From positions 1 to 30,771 of the forward strand of contig JAHJRZ010000057.1 in the NCBI GenBank assembly GCA_018830605.1: 30,771 nucleotides of DNA. The letters are read 5' to 3'. This DNA is from Patescibacteria group bacterium (GTDB lineage Bacteria > Patescibacteriota > UBA1384 > JAHJRZ01). Under the pieces are notes generated by a model. It made no database searches. It had not been told where the DNA came from and saw nothing but the letters and a program-made list of their open reading frames with translations. The position numbers and the translations under genes are program-made. Below are positions 7,795 to 14,012 of this stretch, one piece after another (the stretch's first letter is position 1; the number at the start of each line of letters is the position of its first letter).

Positions 7795-8439
7795 CTAAAA
7801 ATCAAATTTACCGCTAGTTAAATAGTCCCTAATTTTTGCCTCAAGAATCTTGACCGCCTCTCGGCTGCCGTGATTGGTATTGATCACCAAATCAGCATAC
7901 TTCTTCATCGGCACAATATAACGTTCCTGCCGGGGCTTGACTACATTCAAATACCAGTCAATCGTCCGCGCAATCGTCTCGACCGTCTGGCCGCGCTCCT
8001 TAATATCACGGACTAATCTTCTTGAGAGCCGCACATCGCCATCAGCAAAAAGAAAAACCTTATAATCCATCAGGTCGCGCAGTTTTTTAATATTGAAAGT
8101 AAAGATCCCTTCCAGAATAATTATAGTTGTTGGCTTGACCTTGATCTCTTCTTTAAGCCGAGAGTGGGTCTTAAAATCATAGACCGGAATCTGGACAGTC
8201 TTGCCGTTAATCAAATCTTTAAGATCATGCGCTAATTCCTTATTATCAAAAGCGGCTGGTTCATCATAAACCGCCCTCAACCAGCGCTCTTTTTTTAGCC
8301 GGCGGAAGACCTTGTAATAATTGTCCTGCGAGATAACGGTGATTTTTTCGCCAAAGATTTCTTTTAAGCTGTCAAGGACAAAGGTCTTGCCCGCGCCCGA
8401 GCCGCCGGTGATGCCGATGACAAAAGGATAAGGTTTCAT
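7795..8439 (-). CDS. udk: Uridine kinase
   Basis: Phosphorylates uridine/cytidine in pyrimidine salvage. 214 residues, normal for Udk. P-loop GITGGSGAGKT at residues 9-19; then SQDNYYK (substrate lid start), DEPAAFDNKEL, PVYDFKTHSR, the Walker-B-like TTIIILEGIFTF, and the DVRLSRRLVRDIKERGQ arginine block, all typical of the Udk/PRK family. The final codons abut the heptamer tract at 7747-7793. There is no evident promoter; upstream is the AT-rich tract in front of another four-helix-bundle gene. Confidence in family is high, in exact substrate moderate. Confidence 0.88.
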   Translation of the reverse strand: MKPYPFVIGITGGSGAGKTFVLDSLKEIFGEKITVISQDNYYKVFRRLKKERWLRAVYDEPAAFDNKELAHDLKDLINGKTVQIPVYDFKTHSRLKEEIKVKPTTIIILEGIFTFNIKKLRDLMDYKVFLFADGDVRLSRRLVRDIKERGQTVETIARTIDWYLNVVKPRQERYIVPMKKYADLVINTNHGSREAVKILEAKIRDYLTSGKFDF

Positions 8440-8440
8440 A

Positions 8441-8507
8441 AATCAATTATCAATTAACATTTAACAATTAGCAATAAATTGGCAATTATTCAATTATCAA
8501 TTTATCT
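8441..8507. repeat. AT-rich heptamer tract, left bracket of second four-helix-bundle gene
   Basis: Units such as caattat, caattaa, caattag recur every 7 bp. It contains TTAACAATTAGCAAT (8461-8475), whose exact reverse complement occurs at 8896-8910 on the other side of the gene. It overlaps the 3' end of the four-helix-bundle gene. Confidence 0.75.
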
Positions 8508-8872
8508 TTTTTCTTATTTCTTAATGAGTTAGTAATTTTTTGAAAAATCATTGTCAGTTCTTGGCACTCTTTCCAGAGTACTTTAATCTTCTCCCGTTTT
8601 TCTGGACAGCATTGGGCTAACATCCTCAACCAATGTTTTGTTTCTTGGCACTCTTTTTTACAGATAAATATTTTATTGGTAAAATCTCTTCTTGAGCAAG
8701 CGGCGTTTGCTTCCATGTAATTTGCACCTATACTTGTACCTGAACGGATAACTTGACTAATAATTGGTCTTTTAATGGCGTCTTGTTCTATCCCCTGACA
8801 TAGTTTTATGATATTCTCGCCAAATAAAGCAGTCCTCTCTTCAAGATCATTTTTGTTTGCTAATTGATTCAT
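8486..8872 (-). CDS. Four-helix-bundle protein (S23/IVP family), second copy
   Basis: 128 residues. Same family as the gene at 7382-7744 but a different branch: LEERTALFGENIIKLCQ, PIISQVIRSGTSIGANYMEANAACSRRDF and the helix KECQETKHWLRML are the characteristic blocks (the 'R.G.SIGANY.EA' motif corresponds to 'SV..NIAEG' in the first copy). Starts MNQLANKNDLEERTAL; ends in a lysine-rich tail encoded by repeat-like AT sequence. Flanked by inverted AT-rich heptamer tracts. Molecular role unknown; in other bacteria family members sit in 23S rRNA intervening sequences or beside reverse transcriptases. Confidence 0.88.
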   Translation of the reverse strand: MNQLANKNDLEERTALFGENIIKLCQGIEQDAIKRPIISQVIRSGTSIGANYMEANAACSRRDFTNKIFICKKECQETKHWLRMLAQCCPEKREKIKVLWKECQELTMIFQKITNSLRNKKKDKLIIE

Positions 8873-8873
8873 T

Positions 8874-8935
8874 GTTAATTTATTGAAAAATGATAATTGC
8901 TAATTGTTAATTAATTTAGCAATTATATTTTAGCA
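8874..8935. repeat. AT-rich heptamer tract, right bracket of second four-helix-bundle gene
   Basis: Contains ATTGCTAATTGTTAA (8896-8910), the exact 15-bp inverted match of the left tract, in a longer imperfect inverted similarity. Confidence 0.75.
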
Positions 8936-8940
8936 CATTT

Positions 8941-9003
8941 TAATATAAAACGAGCCCGCAAGACTTGGTGCGATGCAACTTGCACCAAATTCTTGGGGGC
9001 TCG
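8941..9003 (-). terminator. Long terminator hairpin after the response regulator
   Basis: CGAGCCC..CAAGA.TTGGTGC pairs with GCACCAA..TCTTG..GGGCTCG in an imperfect stem of over 50 bp. On the minus strand TTTTATATT follows. It lies about 20 bp past the stop codon of the response regulator. Confidence 0.75.
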
Positions 9004-9022
9004 GGGTGTTCTTGAAAATGGT

Positions 9023-9388
9023 TTAGCCGAGACCGAGAACTTCGCGGAGTTTCTGGGGCAGACTACCTTTCTCTGATTCATGATCGCACCCAGCCAACAA
9101 AAGCTCAACTCGGTAAGCTCTCATTGAAGATACGGCGATCATTGGTCCCTTGAAAGTCTCTCGGAACTTCCGCACCAACGGGGGAGTAGTCGGGTCATCA
9201 CCGGGTACACACACATCCATGACGATTGCGGAAAAATCCGGATGAAGAGCGAACTGCTCTTCTGCCTCTTTGATGGAAAATGCAGAGAGAATCACGACTC
9301 GCCCCTCGAGCATCTTTTCCCATCGACGATGCCACTCTAGATCATCCTCGACTACCAAGACCTTGGGGACATTGCCAGTGCCGTCCAT
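9023..9388 (-). CDS. Stand-alone response-regulator receiver domain
   Basis: 121 residues covering one REC domain and nothing else. Acidic pocket E14/D15/D16 (VLVVEDD), predicted phospho-acceptor D58 in AIVMDVCVPGDD, Ser at the T/S switch position (IAVSSMR) and K107 near the usual lysine (HESEKGSLPQKL). Such CheY/Spo0F-like proteins relay phosphate or act through protein contacts. No histidine kinase or output gene is nearby. The gene is G+C-rich compared with neighbours and has a strong SD-like AAGGAAGGA upstream of the ATG, features shared with the ThyA-like and DGR target genes, suggesting separate ancestry or acquisition. Confidence 0.85.
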   Translation of the reverse strand: MDGTGNVPKVLVVEDDLEWHRRWEKMLEGRVVILSAFSIKEAEEQFALHPDFSAIVMDVCVPGDDPTTPPLVRKFRETFKGPMIAVSSMRAYRVELLLAGCDHESEKGSLPQKLREVLGLG

Positions 9389-9492
9389 TCTTCATCATCC
9401 TTCCTTGAAGAGTCTATGCGCGTTTGTGCTTGTTACCTAAATTTAATGTTAAACTAAAATAGGAAAAAAGCAAGAAAAAATAGGCTGCAAAG

Positions 9493-9521
9493 TTGAACCT
9501 ATTCTGTTTTTATGATAAAAT
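9493..9521 (+). promoter_or_regulatory. Promoter of the HEPN/MNT operon
   Basis: TTGAAC, 17-bp spacer, TAAAAT, about 28 bp before the ATG at 9549. Confidence 0.55.
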
Positions 9522-9548
9522 TATAATGTAAACATAAATTACAATTAT

Positions 9549-9932
9549 ATGACCCAAAACGAGGCTATAAATTATTGGCTAAGGACGGCAGAGCGCGATC
9601 AAAAAACTGCTAATGATCTCTATAAAAACGGCCATTATTCTTGGTCATTGTTTATTTGGCAGTTAGTTTTAGAACGATTATTAAAAGCCCATTTAGTTAC
9701 AAAAGATAAAGCTGCACCACCGATCCATAATTTGCTTAAATTGGCAAAACTTGCAGAAATCAAACTCAATGATAATTTAGTTAAAGAACTTGCTGAAATA
9801 ACTTCATTCAATTTAGAAGCTCGCTATGACGATTATAAAGAACAATTTTACAAGAAGGCGACCAAGGAATTTACCAAAAGATGGTCTAATAATGCTGAAA
9901 GGATCTGCCAATGGCTCAAAAATCAACTTTAA
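9549..9932 (+). CDS. HEPN-domain protein (toxin-like partner)
   Basis: 127 residues, HEPN family of the PF05168 type: N-terminal AINYWLRTAERDQKTANDLY, the helix HYSWSLFIWQLVLERLLKAHLV ('WSLFIWQLVLERLLKAHL' being the classic block), and the C-terminal NLEARYDDYKEQF with the RY(P/D) motif. Proteins of this kind pair with minimal nucleotidyltransferases in HEPN/MNT toxin-antitoxin modules; some HEPN partners are RNases. The MNT gene follows with a 22-bp overlap, showing translational coupling. Whether this HEPN is an active RNase cannot be told, since a clear RxxxxH catalytic motif is not visible. Confidence 0.82.
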   Translation: MTQNEAINYWLRTAERDQKTANDLYKNGHYSWSLFIWQLVLERLLKAHLVTKDKAAPPIHNLLKLAKLAEIKLNDNLVKELAEITSFNLEARYDDYKEQFYKKATKEFTKRWSNNAERICQWLKNQL

Positions 9933-10240
9933 ACAAAAAAATATTACAAAAAATCAAAGCATATCGCTCATTAATTGAAAAAACTGGAACTAAAGTTCAG
10001 GAAATTTATGTTTTTGGCTCGCAAGCTAAAGGTCGAGCTAAGTCATGGAGTGATATTGATGTTGGAATCATATCTCCCAGCTTTGGCAATGATCGCCAAG
10101 AAGAACGTGTCTCGTTAATGATCTTAAGCAATAAAATTGATCCGGCTATCGAGCCCCATCCTTTCTCTCCTGAAGATTTTAATGACCGCTTTTACCCCTT
10201 AGCTCAGGAAATCAAAAAGTCAGGCATTAGGATAGCTTAA
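9911..10240 (+). CDS. Minimal nucleotidyltransferase (MNT, antitoxin-like)
   Basis: 109 residues. The polymerase-beta-type signature VFGSQAKGRAKSWSDIDVGI holds the GS helix motif and two metal-binding aspartates (SDIDV); a third carboxylate is probably in DPAIEPHPF. Overlaps the HEPN gene and shares its promoter. In characterised MntA-HepT systems the MNT adenylylates a tyrosine of the HEPN partner to neutralise it; whether that applies here, where the HEPN is of the PF05168 type, is inference. A terminator hairpin follows at once. Confidence 0.85.
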   Translation: MAQKSTLNKKILQKIKAYRSLIEKTGTKVQEIYVFGSQAKGRAKSWSDIDVGIISPSFGNDRQEERVSLMILSNKIDPAIEPHPFSPEDFNDRFYPLAQEIKKSGIRIA

Positions 10241-10269
10241 AAATCACTGCCATTTGCGCAGTGATTTTT
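10239..10269 (+). terminator. Terminator of the HEPN/MNT operon
   Basis: AAAAATCACTG and CAGTGATTTTT form a perfect 11-bp stem with a 9-nt loop, beginning in the MNT stop codon. It is symmetric and may act on both strands. Confidence 0.85.
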
Positions 10270-10272
10270 AAT

Positions 10273-10289
10273 TGGAGCTGAGGGGAATT
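10273..10289. repeat. Copy of the tmRNA 3' end (att-like direct repeat)
   Basis: TGGAGCTGAGGGGAATT is identical to 10468-10484, the tmRNA acceptor/T-arm 3' end, in direct orientation 195 bp away. Beyond it the T-arm similarity is lost. Looks like the partial gene copy left by site-specific integration at ssrA. Confidence 0.7.
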
Positions 10290-10434
10290 TTACGTCCCCC
10301 GACTTATCGTCGGGGTCCCCATAGGGCTTCCGCCCTCTGGCGCTCGCCGCGGCTCGCTGTCACCCCAAGCGGGGAGATTGCAGTGGCATCTCCCCGACCC
10401 CCTCTTGGGTGCAATTCCCTTAACTTCTTAATTG
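10290..10434. other. GC-rich spacer between tmRNA 3' end and its partial copy
   Basis: No credible gene. Holds small palindromes: CCCCGAC/GTCGGGG (10297-10316), GGGAGAT/ATCTCCC (10370-10396), and GGGTGCAATTCCC near 10407, which is an inverted echo of the tmRNA T-arm. Possibly the remnant of an excised or deleted integrative element. Confidence 0.5.
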
Positions 10435-10464
10435 AAAAAGTGCCATCAAAAGATGGCACTTTTT
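10435..10464 (-). terminator. tmRNA terminator
   Basis: AAAAAGTGCCATC and GATGGCACTTTTT form a perfect 13-bp stem with an AAAA loop, 4 bp past the tmRNA 3' end. Confidence 0.92.
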
Positions 10465-10467
10465 CAA

Positions 10468-10851
10468 TGGAGCTGAGGGGAATTGCACCCCTGTCCAAAA
10501 AAAGAATCAAATTGAATCTACAAGTTTGTTCTGATTTGGTACTTCGGATAAGAGTAGAAATCAGACAAAATAATCTTACCCTATCCTTTGAATTGGCTTG
10601 ACTCCGATGTCAAAGGAGACCGTCGGAGCTGCGTCTGGTTTATGACACCTATCTTTCTCTGCCAGCCAGACAAAGAGGCGTGTAGCCACCGATTAGGCTG
10701 CTACAGGCGCAAGAGAGAAACCAGCAAAAGCTGATTGTATCTTGCTTACAAATGTTTTGGCATTTGTCAATTTGCCGCTTGTTCAAAGCAGATTGGCTCC
10801 TGCTTACTTGCATCAAGAATGAGACTTAATCTGTCGAAGCTAGACAGCCCC
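10468..10851 (-). ncRNA. ssrA: Transfer-messenger RNA (tmRNA)
   Basis: Rescues stalled ribosomes with SmpB, whose gene is 1.4 kb away. The 5' end GGGGCTG pairs with 3' CAGCTCC (tRNA-like acceptor), the T-arm is GGGGTGCAATTCCCC and the D-analogue includes CTAGCTTCGACAG. CCA is not encoded. A proteolysis-tag frame runs 10776 to 10693 on the minus strand: starts GKLTNAKTF, ends SLAPVAA and a TAA stop, 27 residues in all, with the hydrophobic C-terminus expected of SsrA degrons. Resume at GGC is inferred from the GKxxN-type start and upstream AAGCAG/CTGCTT stem (PK1 position). Its own promoter (10860-10888) and terminator (10435-10464) frame it exactly. Confidence 0.93.
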
Positions 10852-10859
10852 ATATGATT

Positions 10860-10888
10860 ATTTTATAGGGAAAAACCTCTCTTGTCAA
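10860..10888 (-). promoter_or_regulatory. tmRNA promoter
   Basis: Minus strand TTGACA, 17-bp spacer, TAAAAT, start expected at the first G of GGGGCTG 8 bp downstream. Its -35 box overlaps the -35 box of the divergent tRNA promoter by 5 bp. Confidence 0.85.
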
Positions 10889-10910
10889 GGTCAGAATTTT
10901 AAGATATAAT
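10882..10910 (+). promoter_or_regulatory. tRNA-Arg/tRNA-Pro promoter
   Basis: TTGTCA, 17-bp spacer, perfect TATAAT; transcription would begin a few bases before tRNA-Arg at 10922. Shares its -35 core with the tmRNA promoter on the other strand. Confidence 0.85.
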
Positions 10911-10921
10911 CAAAGCATCCT

Positions 10922-10993
10922 GTCCCCGTAGCTCAGTGGATAGAGCAAGGGTTTCCTAAACCCTGTGCGCAGGTTCGATTCCTGCCGGGGATA
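10922..10993 (+). tRNA. tRNA-Arg (CCT)
   Basis: Acceptor GTCCCCG/CGGGGAT, D-arm AGCTCAGTGGATAGAGC, anticodon stem AGGGT/ACCCT with loop TTCCTAA giving CCT, T-arm CAGGTTCGATTCCTG. CCA not encoded. Confidence 0.94.
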
Positions 10994-10996
10994 TGT

Positions 10997-11070
10997 CGGG
11001 GTGTGGCCTAGCGGCTTAGGGCGCGGCGTTCGGGACGCCGAGATCGGCAGTTCAAATCTGCCCACCCCGA
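10997..11070 (+). tRNA. tRNA-Pro (CGG)
   Basis: Acceptor CGGGGTG/CACCCCG, anticodon stem CGGCG/CGCCG with loop TTCGGGA giving CGG, T-arm GGCAGTTCAAATCTGCC. It starts 3 nt after tRNA-Arg (co-transcribed) and is followed by a T6 run. Confidence 0.94.
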
Positions 11071-11080
11071 TTTTTTAGTC

Positions 11081-11109
11081 TTGCAAGAGCTCTCAAAATC
11101 TGGTATAAT
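11081..11109 (+). promoter_or_regulatory. Promoter of the AI-2E-family permease
   Basis: TTGCAA, 17-bp spacer, perfect TATAAT; ATG at 11119 follows after 9 bp, implying an essentially leaderless mRNA. Confidence 0.78.
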
Positions 11110-11118
11110 ATTAACGAA

Positions 11119-12174
11119 ATGCCAAATAACAAATCTCAAATAACAAATAAACGACCGCAAAAAATCGAGATTGCTACTTCTACTATTCTCAAAGCTCTCG
11201 GCATTATTCTTGCTTTAATTTTATTGTGGTATCTTAAATCAGTTTTACTTTTATTGTTTATTGTTTTAATCGTCGTTGCCTCTTTTGCGCCAATCGTGGA
11301 CTTTGGACAAAAATATAAGATCCCCCGCGTTGTCAGTACTATTTTGATCTTTATCCTTTTATTCGGCTTTATTTTTCTTTTGGGATACCTAATTATCCCC
11401 CCGCTGGTTAATCAGGCAATAGATTTGGCCAACAAAATCCCCCAATATACCAGCCACTATAATTTATCTTTTGAAACAGTAAAACAATTCACTCTTAAAA
11501 CCAACCTTATAGAAACGATCAAGGATAATTTCAGTAATATTTCAAAAAATCTGGCCTCTGCCTCCTCAACTATTTTCTCAACACTGGCCATCGCTTTCGG
11601 CGGAATAGCCAGTTTTATTATCGCCATTGCCTTAACTTTTTATCTGCTCTTGACTAAAAACCAAATTGCGGAAGGCATTTTAAGCTATATTCCTAAAAAA
11701 AGAAAAGAACTTGTAAGAAAAGTCGGCGGAGAGATTTTATTAAAGCTTGGCGCTTGGGCAAGGGGGCAGTTTATACTCTGTTTAACTATTGGGCTTGTCA
11801 TTGGTATCGCTTTGAAGATATTTGGCATGCCTTTTGCTTTGATGCTTGGCGTGTTGGCTGGCCTGATGGAGTTTATCCCCACTGTGGGACCGATTATCGC
11901 TGCTATCCCTGCCTTGGCTATAGCTTTCACTATCTCCCCTTGGAAAGCTCTAATTGTTTTGATAATTTATCTCGCTGTCCAACAATTAGAAAATAATCTT
12001 CTCGTGCCGACCATAATGAAGAGAGCGGTCGGCATTAATCCGGCGATCATCATTATCGCTATTTTGGTAGGTGCGGAGCTGGCTGGTATTTTGGGTATAA
12101 TTTTAGCTGTTCCCACAGCTGCTGTCTTGAGCATAATCTTCCGAGTCTGGAAAGAACAGACGATTGAGAAATAA
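11119..12174 (+). CDS. AI-2E family transporter (PerM/TqsA-like permease)
   Basis: 351 residues with about eight hydrophobic segments: two near residues 20-60, one at 70-95, then an amphipathic extracellular stretch (95-150), and five towards the C-terminus. The FGMPFALMLGVLAGLMEFIPTVGP motif (in pieces MLGVLAGLMEFIPTVGP) and the QQLENNLLVPTIMKRAVGINP motif (QLENNLLVPTIM) are diagnostic of the family. Members export autoinducer-2 or act as cation antiporters; the substrate cannot be told here. The first codons lie in a heptamer-like AAATAAC tract (about 11120-11150). smpB follows 69 bp downstream. Confidence 0.9.
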   Translation: MPNNKSQITNKRPQKIEIATSTILKALGIILALILLWYLKSVLLLLFIVLIVVASFAPIVDFGQKYKIPRVVSTILIFILLFGFIFLLGYLIIPPLVNQAIDLANKIPQYTSHYNLSFETVKQFTLKTNLIETIKDNFSNISKNLASASSTIFSTLAIAFGGIASFIIAIALTFYLLLTKNQIAEGILSYIPKKRKELVRKVGGEILLKLGAWARGQFILCLTIGLVIGIALKIFGMPFALMLGVLAGLMEFIPTVGPIIAAIPALAIAFTISPWKALIVLIIYLAVQQLENNLLVPTIMKRAVGINPAIIIIAILVGAELAGILGIILAVPTAAVLSIIFRVWKEQTIEK

Positions 12175-12243
12175 ATTGTTGACAACCTCTGACCATAACC
12201 ATCACCACAAACCATACCAGCTCCCAAAACCCAAACCAAAACT

Positions 12244-12681
12244 ATGCCAATTATTAAAAACAAACAAGCTTCTCGTTTTTATAAGATTTTAGACAAAAAA
12301 GAGGCGGGAATTGTTCTCAAGGGGCTTGAGGTTAAATCCCTGCGCGCTGGCCGCGCTTCTCTCAATGAATCGCATGTTAGGGTCTCGGGCCATGAGGCCT
12401 TTTTAATTAACGCTCATATCCCGGCTTGGCAGAAACAGCTTGAAAATTATGAACCGACCCGCTCGCGCAAACTGCTACTTCATAAGAGTGAAATTAGAGA
12501 TTTGTATCTAAAAAGCCAGAAAAAGGGATTAACTCTGGTCCCGCTACAAATTTATTTCAAAAAAAATCACGCCAAAGTTTTGATTGGCGTTGGCCGCGGC
12601 CTTAAAAAAGGCGACAAACGAATGGCCATTAAAGAACGAGAATCGAAGCGCGAAATAAACAGGGCATTGCGGAGAAAATGA
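12244..12681 (+). CDS. smpB: SsrA-binding protein SmpB
   Basis: Delivers tmRNA to stalled ribosomes. 145 residues, normal size. Recognisable blocks: NKQASRFYKILDKKEAGIVLKG (start of the OB fold, in pieces NKQASRFYKILD, EAGIVLKGLEVKSLRAG), NESHVRVSGHEAFLINAHI, the basic RSRKLLLHKSEI helix, and the C-terminal GVGRGLKKGDKR...REINRALRR tail that inserts into the mRNA channel. Lies near its partner tmRNA, an arrangement seen in many bacteria. Its leader (12175-12243) is a CA-rich, roughly 7-bp-periodic sequence with no clear SD. Confidence 0.96.
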   Translation: MPIIKNKQASRFYKILDKKEAGIVLKGLEVKSLRAGRASLNESHVRVSGHEAFLINAHIPAWQKQLENYEPTRSRKLLLHKSEIRDLYLKSQKKGLTLVPLQIYFKKNHAKVLIGVGRGLKKGDKRMAIKERESKREINRALRRK

Positions 12682-13339
12682 GCTTACCCCACTTCGCCCT
12701 TACCCCGACGTGACGTCGGGGTGCGGGCTTCGTTAGGGGTTTACCCCGGTGAAATAATTCGCCGCGACGAATTGCGACGGCGTCGCATTTCACTGGGTTA
12801 ATCTCTTGGCACTGCCTGCCAAATAGATTAAGAATCAAGACGCGAGATAAATAGAGCCCTAAAAAGATAAAAAAAACTGGCTCCTGGGAGTTCTTATTTT
12901 GTCACTTCTGTCCTGTATGTCATTCCTGCGAAAGCAGGAATCTATTAATAAATTCCGTATCAAGTACGGAATGACATACAATATTGTCTCTATTATATTT
13001 TACGAGAGAGAAAAAAAGAGAGAGCCAAGTGTGAATAAAATCATTCCATAACTTTAAGACGATCGTTAGAAAGTTATGGAATTAGGAAACCAAAAATCAC
13101 CTCTGGCTTGTGGCAGAATAATAAATGCCCTATACATGACTTACGCACAATCTGATTTATTCTCCGAGAGAGTCCCGCCATAGGCGGGACGAATCGAGAA
13201 GTCTAAAAGCTTGATAGTTCTCGACTCCGCTCCCTTTGGTCGCTTCGCTCGAACAATAATTGCGTAGTCGTGCCCATAGATCCCGAAACAAAGCCTGCCC
13301 TGACGAAAGTCATGGGTTCGGGATGACAAGCGTGTTAAT
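12682..13339. repeat. Gene-free spacer packed with palindromic repeats
   Basis: No gene found. From left to right: CCCCGACGTGACGTCGGGG (12703-12721); a larger imperfect palindrome GTGAAAT...ATTTCAC (about 12748-12795); a composite element of ATTCCTGC/GCAGGAAT (12921-12940) and ATTCCGTA/TACGGAAT (12952-12972) framed by TGTCATTCC and GGAATGACA; a clean inverted repeat at 13043-13082; GTCCCGCC/GGCGGGAC near 13170; and ATCCCGAA/TTCGGGAT (about 13279-13324). These resemble dispersed REP/MITE-like elements common in environmental genomes. Confidence 0.7.
13043..13082. repeat. Perfect 13-bp inverted repeat
   Basis: ATTCCATAACTTT and AAAGTTATGGAAT with a 14-nt loop containing the palindrome ACGATCGT. 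No T-run follows, so it is not a typical terminator. Confidence 0.8.
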
Positions 13340-13367
13340 TTGACAATAATTTTAGCGGGGATAAAAT
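13340..13367 (+). promoter_or_regulatory. Promoter of the zinc-ribbon gene
   Basis: TTGACA, 16-bp spacer, TAAAAT, 35 bp before the ATG at 13403; the leader contains AAAGGAGG. Confidence 0.8.
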
Positions 13368-13402
13368 GGATATACGACTAATTCAATTCGAAAGGAGGAA
13401 AA

Positions 13403-13600
13403 ATGAAATTTTGTCCTAAATGTAAAAAAGAACATTTGATTTTTCACAGCAAGTTCTGCTGTGATTGCGGTAGCAAATTAAAAAACATAAAAGACCCAGA
13501 GTGTCCTCACTGTAAAAGTATGATTTTTGGTAAGTTTTGCGGCAAATGTGGATTAAAATTTAATAAAATACTGCTGAAAAAAGCAAAAATTTCCGTCTGA
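13403..13600 (+). CDS. Small double zinc-ribbon protein
   Basis: 65 residues. Two zinc ribbons: CPKC (residues 4-7) with CCDCG (19-23), and CPHC (34-37) with CGKCG (46-50), followed by a lysine-rich tail. Such small proteins may bind nucleic acid or act as partner subunits; no specific function is recognised. A consensus AAAGGAGG sits 5 bp before the ATG, in contrast to the leaderless genes elsewhere in the window. Confidence 0.8.
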   Translation: MKFCPKCKKEHLIFHSKFCCDCGSKLKNIKDPECPHCKSMIFGKFCGKCGLKFNKILLKKAKISV

Positions 13601-13602
13601 AT

Positions 13603-13630
13603 TTGACACCGAATCCTATCCTGATAAAAT
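13603..13630 (+). promoter_or_regulatory. Promoter of the coiled-coil/HU pair
   Basis: TTGACA, 16-bp spacer, TAAAAT, 25 bp before the ATG at 13656. Confidence 0.78.
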
Positions 13631-13655
13631 AGAAACGAAGAAATTAAAATAATTT

Positions 13656-14012
13656 ATGGCTCTAACAAAAAATGATCTAAATCAAATTAGAACAGTTGTT
13701 AAAGAAGAAGTTGGGGAAAAAGTCGGCGGCGTCGAAAAGAAAGTCGATGGTCTTAATCAAAAAATCGACTCTGTTGAAAAAAGACTAACCAAGAAAATCG
13801 ATCAAAAAATTGATGGCTTGGCCTTAATAACGAAAAAAGGATTTGACGGACAAGATGAGAAAATAAATTATTTGACCAAGGAAGTCAAAGAGATGCGCAA
13901 AGATTTAGTTGTTCATGATTTTAAGATGACGGAGATGGTACACAAAGCAGATTATTATAAATTAGAGGAAAGAGTCTCTTATTTAGAAAGGAAGACAGGA
14001 ATTAAAGTATGA
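13656..14012 (+). CDS. Small coiled-coil protein, function unknown
   Basis: 118 residues, no membrane segment, heptad-patterned (VEKKVDGLNQKIDSVEKRL), with VGEKVGGVEKKVDGL and LTKKIDQKIDGL forming internal repeats. Its C-terminal KADYYKLEERVSYLERK matches the end of the 101-residue protein at 3126-3431. The stop codon overlaps the HU start (ATGA), so the two are translationally coupled. Perhaps a nucleoid- or membrane-associated spacer protein; no function is recognised. Confidence 0.78.
   Translation: MALTKNDLNQIRTVVKEEVGEKVGGVEKKVDGLNQKIDSVEKRLTKKIDQKIDGLALITKKGFDGQDEKINYLTKEVKEMRKDLVVHDFKMTEMVHKADYYKLEERVSYLERKTGIKV

Noticed and set aside
10272..10601. Open frame over the tmRNA and its partial copy
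   Set aside because: Sits opposite the tmRNA and a palindromic spacer; protein is low-quality arginine/proline sequence from repeats.
11685..12263. Overlapping frames within and after the AI-2E permease gene
   Set aside because: All are out of frame with the membrane-protein gene and have no independent support.
12629..12838. Small open frame after smpB on the minus strand
   Set aside because: It translates a palindromic intergenic repeat and lacks an initiation signal.
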